The notes below the pieces were generated by a model. It was given only the letters and a program-made list of their open reading frames with translations, was not told the DNA's origin and made no database searches. DNA of 64,000 nucleotides from Gliomastix tumulicola. Lineage: Eukaryota > Ascomycota > Sordariomycetes > Hypocreales > Bionectriaceae. The stretch is from the NCBI GenBank assembly GCA_001599755.1, contig BCHX01000001.1:1798001-1862000 (forward strand), given 5' to 3'. The first letter of the stretch is position 1, and each line of letters starts with the position of its first letter. A program made the position numbers and the translations under genes. This document shows positions 54,577-64,000 of the stretch, piece after piece.

Positions 54577-55573
54577 GATTACGCTGGCAAGCCTGGCGAA
54601 ATTATGGTGCCGTGGTCGAAACGGCGGGCAGTGGTCAAGGCCCCGGCTCGAGGCAGGCCGGCGTCCTTTACATATACAACGGTCCCGCGGCCTTTCTGCC
54701 CCCAGAGCGCCAGTCATCCCCTTTTCATTGTGCATGCCGCTCGCCATGCTGCAGGTGTTAGTCTGTTTTGCGAAATTCAATATCTGCACACCCGTCTACA
54801 AGCGCCGCTCTGTGCATTCGCCTCTCCACTCCATCATCTCCTTCCAAGGAATCGGATCGCATTGACCGATGACAACCCCACCAGCCAGTCGTCTCTCCAC
54901 TTTCCATGGCGGCGAGACACCCTTCACCATCCATGCACTGATAGGCAGTGACAAGGGGGGCTTACCTCCCCTTCGCTCGCCGGCCATCCCCTCCCCGTAT
55001 GGCCCTATGAACTCGTTGAATGGCGCTGGTTTTCGGTGTCCAGGTCGTTTGAGCGGCCTTCGTCCGGTCTGGTCAATTCAGATCCGGCATCCGTGTCCTG
55101 ATAATGGGGATCGCCCTTGCCTCTTGGGGATGTCTTTCATGGGATGACGGGGCACCGTGACAAACTTCTTCACGAGTGTTAGCCGAAGATTTGGCCGACA
55201 TGATTGAGGATGGTTCTGGCATGGGGAGAAGAAGGGGGACGCAGCCGGAAGCTCCCTGATATTTATTCTCCCAATCCAGCTCGAGACGCCGCCTCACTCT
55301 CATGGCCTCTTTCGTGCCCGGCCTGAAATGAACTATTTTCGTATCCAAGCCCCCCTTGCTTATGCGCCCGGAACCCTGTTAACCACCCCGGGCGGCGACC
55401 AACGATAAGGGGTGCACTAGATGGGAGGCAGGCAGGGTACCATCCTTGCCGATATGACCGACGCTGCAAGCGTCGTGCATCGCGAGGAAGGCGCAAGTCC
55501 CGTGAAGCATCTAGACAATTATCTGAGACCAATGGCACGCACTCGTGGCTGGTTTCAGCAAAGCAGTAAGTAT
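54577..55573. other. Intergenic
   Basis: Apart from the upstream open frame of the preceding ORF, no gene is seen. Confidence 0.4.
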
Positions 55574-56929
55574 TCAGGGACATGTACCTAAGCTATCAGA
55601 CTTCCTCAGTACTGTTTCCATCTGATTCACCCGCCTATTCACCATTCTTTCCACCAAGGTATCCATGTTTGCCACTTCTTCCTTACCGTCCCATGTCACC
55701 AGCCACTCGTTTCTCACTGCCCAAAGCCTGATGTCCTCGCGAGGCGGCCCGGTCAGCCACAGCATCCCAGGCTTAGACAGGATGTCTGGTGGAAAATCCT
55801 TCATCAGGTCAGTGGGGAAGCTCTCGTCTGTATCCAGATAGATAACATAACCATCTGGGTCTGATGCTGGTAGAACCTGGACAGGATGGTGACGTGTTTT
55901 GATGAGCCAGCTAGCACGCGGCATCATTCGCATCATGTGTCCAACGACCTCTCTTCGATGTATTGAATCGTTCAGCTTGGCTTTGATGTCTAGTTTCGGT
56001 TCTTGTCGGTTGGCGGGGAGATGGTGATCCGAATCGTGGCTCATTTCCATCCAGCCTGACTCTGGATCGAGAGCAACGCCGCCGCGTCCGGCGTATCGGT
56101 TGAATTTGAACCAAATGTCGAAAGAAACGAAAATCGGAAGAGTGCCAAGCTAGTTCTGGTCAGCTGTGTATGCTTCCTGGAGAAATTTACTCACCAAAAG
56201 CCATGCCCAACTCTGTCTTTGAAGGACCAAGATAACAGAGACAAGTACCGCCGTGTGAGAAAGAGCCCGGGGCAAGCAGAGGTCAAGCGCCGTCCAGGCT
56301 AGGTGCCATAGGAGTCCGGCTGCTGCCACGGCCTCTCTGGAGCCTTTCGGGACGCAAAACGCCGCGACATGCAGGGACGTCTCGACCAAAAGGCAGCAGC
56401 CGAACCCAACCTGCACAGCATTTTGGTTCTTGTAGAGCAGAGCTGTCTGCCACCAGAACCGCTCAAGTCTGCTGGTATTGAGTAGGATGACTCGACTACT
56501 GACAACAAGCCAAAAGGACTAGACAGTCAGTTAAGGCTTCGATGGATACGTCCTGCAAGCTTACCTCCACTGATGTGCAACAGATTGCTGACAGCATGGA
56601 AAGCGCCTTCAGATCAGTCGATGAGAGCGCATTTCGAGCGACCAGTGTCATCAAGCAGACGCCTGAGGCAAGTGGGACGAGGAGAAGGATATGGGCAGAG
56701 AGACGCAGCTGCCAGTGAGAGCAGGACAGAACCTGCCCCAACAACACACCTGTGCAGAGGACGAGTATGAGGAATGTGAATATGATTAACAGCAGCATTT
56801 TCCCGGCAGGAGATTTGGGAGGTACTGGGGGAACAGACAAGTTGAAAGTAATAACACGAGGGAAGGTATCTAGCTTATCAACATCAATACTAAGTATCAG
56901 GTATGCATCATCAGAGCGCACTTACACAT
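55574..56929 (-). CDS. Predicted polytopic membrane protein, unknown function
   Basis: Four exons: 56929-56926 (ATGT), 56869-56565, 56518-56196 and 56150-55574. Introns are 56870-56925, 56519-56564 and 56151-56195, each with GTAAG/GTGAG donors and TAG acceptors. The total of 1209 nt gives 402 aa in frame, which supports the 4-nt first coding exon (MYTFPRVITFNLS). The N-terminal two thirds carry several hydrophobic helices: MLLLIIFTFLILVLCTGVLL, LRLSAHILLLVPLASGVCL, EAVAAAGLLWHLAWTALDL and TAVLVSVILVLQR. A soluble C-terminal domain follows (VGHMMRMMPRASWLIKTR, YVIYLDTDESFP, PGMLWLTGPPREDIRLWAVR, NMDTLVERMVNRR). No family is recognised. Initiation at the internal ATG before LLLIIFTF is the alternative. 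Confidence 0.6.
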
Positions 56930-57069
56930 GACTAGAGGAAGCTAGGTTCCCGCAGGCCTGCCTCCACGCGGAAAGATCCCCCGGATAATTTCCTGTCTCG
57001 TATATCCACCTGTATCCATCCCTGCCATGTCTTTAATGCACTAAGCCTTTCCAGCTAGACCCGAAGTTA

Positions 57070-57596
57070 TGGATGCCAGGCCTCGGAAGTAATGTAGTGG
57101 TGGAGATGCATCGTGGGTGGTTTGCGAGTGATATGTACACCAGACTCCCTCAAGTGGGGCCCATATCTACCCCATTCAGTTGAGTCATAAAATACTCTTT
57201 AATTATTATTTTCAGGTTTCTTCCTACCACCCAACACAGCATTCCCCCACGGTGGTTGCCAGGACCTGTGCGTAACTCAGGCACCTCCCTTGATCTTCAA
57301 TTCCTGATTGGGCAAAATGCCAGAGGTGTGTGCTGTAATCAATTTGCCACAGGTCTGCCCGCTAACCTGAAGCTGAGTAGGCTGACCGCACCCTCCATGG
57401 TGACTACGAGTTCCTTAGCTATCACGTGTTTCCGCCCGTGAACAAGGATCGGGAGGTGTCCTGGACACCCGGTCAAGGATACATTATTGTGGGAAACTCA
57501 TTGACGGCCACCAACACATCGCGGGATCCTGTCACGCTGTCTGCGCAAGAGCAACTGGTGGTCATTCAGACGAATTTAAAGCTGGACTACAAGTAA
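57070..57596 (+). pseudogene. Relic of an unidentified spliced gene
   Basis: Three exon-like pieces follow each other: LGSNVVVEMHRGWFASDMY with TRLPQVGPISTPF (about 57079-57177); after a TTTTCAG acceptor, FFLPPNTAFPHGGCQDLC with VTQAPPLIFNS ending in TGA; and after a GAGTAG acceptor near 57381, ADRTLHGDYEFLSYHVFPPV to VVIQTNLKLDYK and TAA at 57596. Frames do not join without the internal stop, so the copy looks decayed. Its end overlaps the 3' end of the minus-strand gene at 57562. The family is unknown. Confidence 0.4.
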
Positions 57597-58557
57597 CAGG
57601 AGGGCCAGGCTTGGGGGGGTCGTTAAAAATATTTAACAGCCTCTGCCCGGTCCCATGTGCAATCAGAACCCTGACTCTCTGACGCCTATTTTCGAAACTC
57701 TGCACCTGGACGATCTGCGCCCAATCAAGTGTACCAGCCAGGATCTCTGCCTCTCGACTCGCGCACGAAGTGACCACCCCGGCGTATAAAACCTCCCCCA
57801 GCAAGCCAACTGCTGTCTCAGCCGTGATGCGAGACATCGCTTGCGCGCAAGCGTCGCTTACCACAAGCTGTAGCAAGAAGTCCTCACCCTGCTTCCGTGG
57901 GAGGGAGAGCATGATCTGGTCTTGCATGGGTGCATCAAGAGCCGGATAAGTGCTCTCATCTGGGAAACAACCGCGTACTAATGCAGACCCGATGTAAGTC
58001 CAGAGAGTAGGGCGCCAGAAAGCGCCTCGCATCGTTACAGCCCATGGACGGTCCCACCAGGCTGGATCGTACGTGGCAAACGGATGGGTCACCCGGGCCG
58101 TACGCTCATCTGGCAAATCGGTGCATATGCTTCTCCATTCGGATAGTAAGCTGCGTAGCATGCCCGACCAGATTCTCTTCTTATTAAGATCGGCGATGGC
58201 ATGAGTAGCGAGAGTTATTGCGCCCTCTGAAGGTTGTTAGCAAGGATAGTGCAGGGCTAGAAGGTCAGGCGTACCAAGAGTTGCATCCGCTCTTTGAGTA
58301 GGAGCCAGATGTCGGCAGTAAGATGCCCAGTCTTCATAGCTACCAAATCCCGGGAGTCTCGTAAAATCGACATTTTGAACAGCTCTTTCGTTTTTCAATC
58401 TCGTAATATCAGAAGAGTTTCCAAGATACACCCTCTCTGGGAGGCGGAGACCTGCGAGCTTCTTCTCCCTCGCCACGTACTTGCAAACTCGCCCCCGATT
58501 TCTCAGTGGCTTATTCCGTAGCGGTGGAACGGGGCTTGCCGGGGGGGATCTGCCCAT
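57562..58557 (-). CDS. Hypothetical protein, two exons
   Basis: Exons 58557-58275 and 58226-57562, with a 48-nt intron (58227-58274, GTACGC..CAG, TGCTAAC branch), encode 315 aa; 948 nt keeps frame and joins ADATLE to GAITLATHAIADLNK. Segments include LRLPERVYLGNSSDI, LPGFGSYEDWASYCRHLAP, WRSICTDLPDERTARVTH, DPAWWDRPWAVTMRGAFWR and QRVRVLIAHGTGQRLLNIF. A conserved-looking W-rich centre and balanced composition argue for a real, mostly helical protein. No signal peptide or membrane helix is obvious. I do not recognise the family. Just upstream of its start lies the palindromic repeat array. Confidence 0.6.
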
Positions 58558-58654
58558 TGTCGTTTGAGGGCGAAACGACGTATGACTATTGAGAAGGCAC
58601 GGATACGGGATTCTCAGCTCGGGGTTGCCCCTACTTACTTATACCAGAGTGAAG

Positions 58655-59035
58655 CCGCACTCTCTACAAGGATCTTCACCACCTAAATCGCCTTCATCCG
58701 AGTGCAGCTGCACTCGCGCTAATGCAGGAAGTCTCCATCTCCCTTGTGGGACGTCCTAGAAAGTGCAGCTGCACCCTCTACAGGGATTCTCACCACCTAA
58801 ATCGCCTTCATCCGAGTGCAGCTGCACTCACACTAATGCAGGAAGTCTCCATCTCGCTTTCGAGGACGTGCTGGAAAGTGAACTTCATGGGAGTGCAACT
58901 GCACTCGCGCTAATGCAGAAAGTCCCCATCTCGTTTGTGGAAAGTGAAGTTGCACTCTCTACAGGGGGTCCTCACCACCTAAATCGCCTTCATCCGAGTG
59001 CAGCTGCACTCACGCTAATGCAGGATCCATGTTCA
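58655..59035. repeat. Repeat array with palindrome GAGTGCAGCTGCACTC
   Basis: A block (CACCACCTAAATCGCCTTCA, then TCCGAGTGCAGCTGCACTC and GCTAATGCAGGAAGTC) occurs three times, with a fourth partial copy. The 16-bp palindrome lies at 58700-58715, 58814-58829 and 58996-59011, and as GAGTGCAACTGCACTC at 58891-58906. Related half-sites such as AAAGTGCAGCTGCACC lie between them. Confidence 0.88.
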
Positions 59036-59224
59036 TGGGCGTGCAGCACGCCCTAGTTCGCCACGCTCAGGGGCTTGTCCAATGGCTCCTGCTCTTAGCG
59101 TTAGGGGGCATCCAATACACTCTCTCTTTCAAGGGTAGATAAGCTGCTCAACTGGTCACTCTGTGTTGCCTAGGTCCGTCGTCCCTCAATCTCCCCGAGC
59201 AGCTCATCTTTCTCATCTTTGGGC

Positions 59225-60871
59225 ATGGTCACCATGTCTCCGGGACAATCAGTTCCATGGAGTTTTCCGAACCCCTCAGATTCGAAAATGCCAGCCACCA
59301 GCGCATCATGCTCGCCCTCTCGGACCCCATCCCCTAACATACACGGCACGGAAGACTCCCATCATGACATTTCAGCCAGCGTTCTCACATCATGGGATTT
59401 CCATCATGTCGCGCCGCATTCCAGCATGAACGAAGCTCTCTATCGCTGCTTGGCACATTCATCGCAATTGAACGACTATCTTCGCCGTTACGTGACCGTT
59501 GTTGGGCCGACGCGAGACGACGGGTTCTTTATGGTCGACGTCGAGGATAAAATCTTACACCTCCTTCGCTACGCCCGGTATAGCCTTATACAACGTGGCT
59601 CGTATGCGAATGAGTATAACGACCCAAAGCACTGGAAACACTACAAGGCCATCGCCGTGGAACAAATCTTCCTCAAGGGAATGTCAGCTGCGAATCATTA
59701 CAGGCACTTCCATCACCAAAACATACACGACTGGATTGAAGGCCCTGCCACTGTGGTCTATGTAGGCACTTTGTTTCTTATACTATGAGAAGCTTCCACT
59801 AATCCTCTCATAGGTGCAGACACGCAGATCAGAATTCCTCCAGACCCTGAGCGCCTATCTTCCTTGCCTCAGAAATAGCGAGGAGATTTCGTTCAAACGT
59901 GTGGTGGACTTCATACGGCAATGTTTCTTGGATAGCGACAAAGCCACGATGCGAGTAGTCCATCTCCTATGGCTATTGGAAATCTTATCTGGTCCTGCCT
60001 CGATGCCGTCCACCACCTTGCTGCCCTCATCGACAGGCTTAGAACCTCTGCAGTCTAGATGGTTACCCGACGTCAGTCAGTCAGTAGTTGGTGACTTCAA
60101 ATTCCTACTTGGCCTTATTTCTTTCAGGAGCCATCATGGTGGAGAGGAAGAAATAGCCACGACGCTCGAGCACGCATTACCTACCTTGCAAGGCCATCCA
60201 TCATTCCGGACTTTCATTCCCCATGAAGAGGTGAGTTATCCCACCGGTGTAGTGCTTCGGATACTGACAATTGGTAGGGCCTTCACCCTGCTATTACAGT
60301 CAGACTCAGCCGAGCGCAGGCTATCGACTTTGGATATTTTCTGCACCACGTTACCCGATTCTTCCAAGTCGACAGGACACTAGCAAATGAGGTGTTCTTA
60401 ATTTGGGCCAAGACGACCTCCACTTTCGACATTCCGATCGCTTGCTATATCCTCGAGAGGGTCATTACGACTACACAAGTAGTGAAGAAGTTTGAAACGA
60501 GCGCGCATGGTGCGGAGTTTATACTTCTCTCTGTTCTCCTACTGAAGCTATCACCAACCACGGAGCCCGGCCAGGCCGGATCGCCAGACTCTGAGCGAGG
60601 GCTTGAAGAGTCATGGCAAAACCCCTCCTCCAGCTTCGATGAGGTTGGAATGGCAGAACTTCAAGCTATTCTTGCCAATGGAACACCTATGCGGCAAGTA
60701 TTCGAGACCATCATTCGAAAGGTTTGGGGATATTTAGAGCCATGCTCCGAAATTCTCGGGATTGCCATTGATCAGAGGGACTGGAGCAAAGACCCTGCAC
60801 TGGAGCGGTACATTGGACGACGGTCCGTGGGCGAAACCCACAGTGAGGCGTTGGAGGGAGTTTTGAGTTAA
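59225..60871 (+). CDS. Hypothetical protein, three exons
   Basis: Exons 59225-59761, 59814-60230 and 60278-60871 (introns 59762-59813 and 60231-60277, 52 and 47 nt) encode 515 aa. Phase 0 joins VVY to VQTRRSEFLQ and PHEE to GLHPAITVRLSRAQ; reading through intron 2 leads to an early stop, which supports the splice. The N-terminal 80 residues are Ser/Pro-rich. The remainder is a helical protein without membrane segments: MNEALYRCLAHSSQLNDYLR, VDVEDKILHLLRYARYSL, VVDFIRQCFLDSDKATM, LHHVTRFFQVDRTLANEVF, FDIPIACYILERVITTTQV, MRQVFETIIRKVWGYLEPC. Family unknown. Translation could also begin at a later in-frame ATG (MNEALYR). It diverges from the 57562-58557 gene across the palindromic repeats. Confidence 0.6.
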
Positions 60872-61919
60872 GAGGAGGACGCCAGTTATATTGGATATTT
60901 CCTTTTCTTGTCAGTCAAGAGACAACGTAGCTTGAAGTAATTATTGCTCGTACTAATCCAAACGTTTGCTGCTTCTATTAAACCTTTTACTCGCTTCAAG
61001 TGGAAACATGTTACTTCATTTCCCGGTTTCTGATAGCCTTCCCGAGAGGCCCTCCCACAGCATACCAAAAGGCTCCTCGTGTCTCACTAGCGTAAGACAG
61101 TCTTGGCGGCAGTCTCAGCTCTTGCGCGAGATTTGAACGTCGAGCGGCCGACTGTGGACATGCCGACCCACATGGGCTCACTGGCTCCACCTTTTGCACA
61201 AGGTGCTCCACTACAGGGGCCAGTCTTTTTTAGACTCGAGGGAATGCCAAGTCTGTCCTACGCTAGTGAATGGATCTGGCCCACCAACAATCAACCAATC
61301 CCTAATCCATACAAAGATGCGGGTGTGCACATAACAACGACCAGCTTCGGACCCGACCACATATGTACACATCAGGCAGGACGCATAAACACCCAAACGG
61401 CCCACTCATAATTGATTGCCGTGGGGCATTGGCAGTATGCGGCCGTAGCACTTGCCGACGCTCTTATTGTCTTCAGACGCTGGAAAGTGTAGAGCTCACA
61501 AGCATTGAGGCTGTTTAGTAGTAGCGAGCTGCTCCAGCAATCCGTGTTGCCTCGATGGCCTCTACACTTTCTTGTCTCCTGAGCGCATTTGCTATGAGCC
61601 GGCGTGTTAGCTGCTGAGAATTCATAGGAGCTGGAATCAGAACAACGTGCAAATTGGGAAACCAAGACGTGGCGGGAGGCCAAAACACCTGCAGCTAGTA
61701 GCCGTCAGTAACGATGTGATTGGATGTGCCATTGCAAGCATGAGCTATCGCCTGCGACTATGGTAAGCCAACACTCACTCTTCCATGCTGGCTGACTGAC
61801 TCCAATGTGCTCCAGTAATTTTCTCCTTCCCAAACACTTGTCTTGCTCTGCTCCCTTCGCTGCTCTGGAGCAAGAGTCCCAACCACGCTTAGTCTTCGTC
61901 ACTGGAGCAGATTCACGCT
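60872..61919. other. Intergenic with a small inverted-repeat element
   Basis: No gene is supported. An imperfect 24-bp inverted repeat bounds 61084-61269 (listed separately). Confidence 0.45.
61084..61269. mobile_element. Possible MITE-like element with 24-bp inverted ends
   Basis: The left arm TCACTAGCGTAAGACAGTCT plus TGGC (61084-61107) is repeated inverted at 61246-61269 with 22 of 24 positions matching. The span is 186 bp and encodes nothing recognisable. No target-site duplication was identified, so a mobile origin is only suggested. Confidence 0.35.
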
Positions 61920-62246
61920 ATGGCATCACCGAAAGACAGTCGAGATATGCAACCTCCAGCTGGGTCTGCACTCCGCAATGCCGCTACACTCTCTGAGAGC
62001 AACAGTCAACCTCAGACAGAAGAAAATACGAACAGTACGTCGCCGCGGGCTCATGCCAGTCAGCAGTCACAGACCGAATCCTCCATCAGCCCTTCCGATA
62101 ATGCTATTTCCGACGAAACCGGTAAATTTGTGTTATCGACGGCCCAGGATACGTCAGTAGATAACTCTGATGGGAACCATAAAACTACCGTACGACATAA
62201 TGCTCTCTCATTTTTGGATGAAAGAGAGTCACGGTCGAGAGACTAG
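61920..62246 (+). CDS. Hypothetical Ser/Gln-rich ORF
   Basis: A 108-aa ORF from the ATG at 61920 (MASPKDSRDMQPPAGSALRN), rich in Ser, Gln and Asn and probably disordered. It ends HKTTVRHNALSFLDERESRS. The VRHNALxFL string recurs near the end of the protein encoded at 62736-63550, so this may be a decayed or separate relative. No domain is recognised. Confidence 0.3.
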   Translation: MASPKDSRDMQPPAGSALRNAATLSESNSQPQTEENTNSTSPRAHASQQSQTESSISPSDNAISDETGKFVLSTAQDTSVDNSDGNHKTTVRHNALSFLDERESRSRD

Positions 62247-62735
62247 GCAGACTAGGAGCTATCAGCATGGGAGGTACGAAACCAGTCGATCATTAATGGA
62301 GGACACTATATCAGCTGCACCAGTTTTACATCAGCACGAAATCGTGGGGAGCATTGCTTCACTAGCCCACGTTTGGCACTGGTTCCTTCCTCACTGTGAC
62401 ACAGGCATTGGTACAATGGATGTGGTAGAGAATCCCTAGTAATAAAACAGTATGGCGGGAAGGAATTCCAGTAAGGTTAATAATACTAAACATGGACCTC
62501 TTACTTTACCTCCATCCGAGCAAGCTCTTAAAAAATAAAGACGGGAGACATCTCGGGCCTGTCCAGTATCCTACCCTATAGTAGGACCAGGTCGGTTAAA
62601 CCTTGGTGCAGTTGCTCAGTACTACTCGACCCCTCATTGCCCCGCTCCCGCTTCGGCAGTGACGTCGTCGGCTCACTAGCTTGGAGAGAAGAGGCTCTAA
62701 AGACACGGCATTCAAAGAGGACATCGTTTTCAATC

Positions 62736-63550
62736 ATGGATATACAGGCAGCAAAGCGTATTGTCAAAAGTTTCCTCAGAGGGCTTCCTCAAGGGGAGGC
62801 TGATTGGGAAAACAGCTGGCCGTCTACAAATGATCAGATCAAACAGCTCATCAATGAGCTCACGCTTTCAAACCTCGGTTGCGAGCAACGCGTAGGAATG
62901 AGTATAGCGAACATACTTGCAGAATACGCAAGAAAGATCTGTTCAGATTGGAAAGACTACTCATTTGCCATCGCAATATTCACGGCTGGATGCAGAGTGG
63001 CCGTCCCCATCCTCGGCATAGGAGAGGTCAACGGAATCATGCGCCAATGTATGAGCGGCACCGATGAGGTGCTGAGGGTGAAGAGAGCTGCCATGCCAAA
63101 GTATGCCATGATTTTGGACATACTTGGTAGAGGGGGGTTCGCACGCGCGTATGAGATACCGTGTCGACGTAGGTTTCCATCGCCGGCTGCAATGAGGCCA
63201 TGCTGACTACGTTTACAGGCAGGTCCTTTATACACAGCGCTCAAGCATTCACGCCTCAATGCTTCCAGATACTTCAGGACACATTGACAGGTCTGCACCC
63301 TGACATGACCCTCTATGTGCCACAGAAGCACCTCCCCTTGAGTCGCGAACTTCGCATCCAGAATTTATTAGCTAGATTGTTTGACGGCAAAATTGGAAGC
63401 CAGGGGATTATCGAAGATGGTCTGGCACCGTACTCACATGATACAGAGAGGCTGAGGGTCCGGCACAACGCCCTCGTTTTTCTTGTATCAAGACGATCTA
63501 ACGCTCTTGAGCACCTGGAGCTAAGGTCAACAACCTCTGCAACTCGTTAG
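62736..63550 (+). CDS. Hypothetical protein, two exons
   Basis: Exons 62736-63168 and 63219-63550 (50-nt intron 63169-63218, GTAGGT..ACAG) encode 254 aa; 765 nt keeps frame and the split codon C|GC gives Arg. The sequence is mainly helical: MDIQAAKRIVKSFLRGLPQ, DQIKQLINELTLSNLG, MSIANILAEYARKICSDW, QAFTPQCFQILQDTLTG and ELRIQNLLARLFDGKIGSQG. The C-terminus contains LRVRHNALVFLVSRRSNALE. Neither signal peptide nor membrane helix is evident. Family unknown. It converges on the gene at the right edge, ending 10 bases from that gene's stop. Confidence 0.55.
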
Positions 63551-63560
63551 GAGTGCTACC

Positions 63561-64000
63561 TTATTGCAAGCGGAGGACCACCAGAAGGAAGTCAATGCGA
63601 TATTTCGTGGCTGTAATATCCATCCCCGTGAAGAACAAGACATCGTTGACAATCCAAGTCACACTCTGACAAGTATTCTGGCACTCCATATTGATATCAT
63701 AATTAGAACCGCCAAGATGTATGGCAAGCCCGATATGGCTTCGAGGGACCTCTAATGAGGCACCCTGGTTTAGCCGGAAAACTCGTGGGATGCGTTCTGG
63801 ATTCTTCATATCGCAGATGTCGTTCTTGTCCAAGCGTAAGCTCGCTGGCCAGTCAACAGCCAACTGCGTGCTGTTAGCAGAAGGCGGTGATGCGACGGGT
63901 AGCGGTCCTGTCTTACCTCTTCACGAAGGGTGATGGACAGTGTATCGCAAGATGCTGGGAGCCCAAAGTGAGAAAGGTGTGTCGTTGCTTCTCTTGGTTG
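63561..64000 (-). CDS. Hypothetical protein, C-terminal part (5' end outside window)
   Basis: Two exons are visible: 64000-63917 and 63863-63561, separated by a 53-nt intron (63864-63916, GTAAGA..GCAG with TGCTAAC branch). The join reads CDTLSITLREE into LAVDWPASLRLDKNDICDM, in frame to a stop at 63561, and the frame is open to the window edge. Further segments are RIPRVFRLNQGASLEVPRSH, GLAIHLGGSNYDINME and TKYRIDFLLVVLRLQ. Family not recognised. Confidence 0.5.

Noticed and set aside
44803..64000. Starship-type giant mobile element
   Set aside because: No tyrosine-recombinase captain or other typical cargo gene was found, and no boundaries are visible.

Overview
The window reads as nuclear DNA of a filamentous ascomycete (Pezizomycotina, most likely a Sordariomycete). 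Genes carry short introns of about 45-75 nt with GTRAGT-type donors and CTRAC-type branch sites, intergenic spaces are long, both tRNA genes have introns next to the anticodon, and the recognisable proteins (Snt1, fungal D-xylose dehydrogenase, GH128 glucanase, fungal transcription-factor domains) are typical of that group.

Left part (1-32.8 kb), conserved core. In order: the 5' part of snt1 (-, runs off the left edge; Set3-type SANT protein), deoxyhypusine synthase (+), two low-complexity hypothetical genes (-), a divergent pair of aldo-keto reductase (-) and D-xylose dehydrogenase (+) sharing one promoter region, trm9-like tRNA methyltransferase (+), and a Myb/SANT protein (-). A gene-poor stretch of about 8.8 kb (17.0-25.8 kb) follows. 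Then come tubulin cofactor B (+), a PA-TM-RING ubiquitin ligase (+) and a secreted GH128 glucanase (-). These are mostly housekeeping genes without an obvious shared pathway.

Right part (32.8-64 kb), accessory in character. It holds tRNA-Arg(CCT) and tRNA-Met(CAT), both with 29-nt introns, and gene relics: a zinc-knuckle gene broken by a 10-bp duplication, an orphan signal-peptide exon, and fragments of unknown genes. A divergent LC8 dynein light chain has no methionine in its main exon, so no plain ORF shows it. Other genes are a JmjC-domain protein, a short MADS-box-like protein, a transcription-factor regulatory domain without its zinc cluster, a membrane protein with a 4-nt first coding exon, and several multi-exon genes of unknown function, the last running off the right edge. 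Between them are three different tandem-repeat arrays and one small inverted-repeat element.

No complete transposon, Starship captain, CRISPR array or biosynthetic cluster was found. The points most worth checking are the AT|G split start codon of snt1, the LC8-like gene whose tail lies in a dispersed repeat, the repeat arrays carrying TCACGTGA or GAGTGCAGCTGCACTC palindromes, and the JmjC/MADS/orphan-gene block at 44.8-64 kb. All splice sites were read by eye from consensus and frame.
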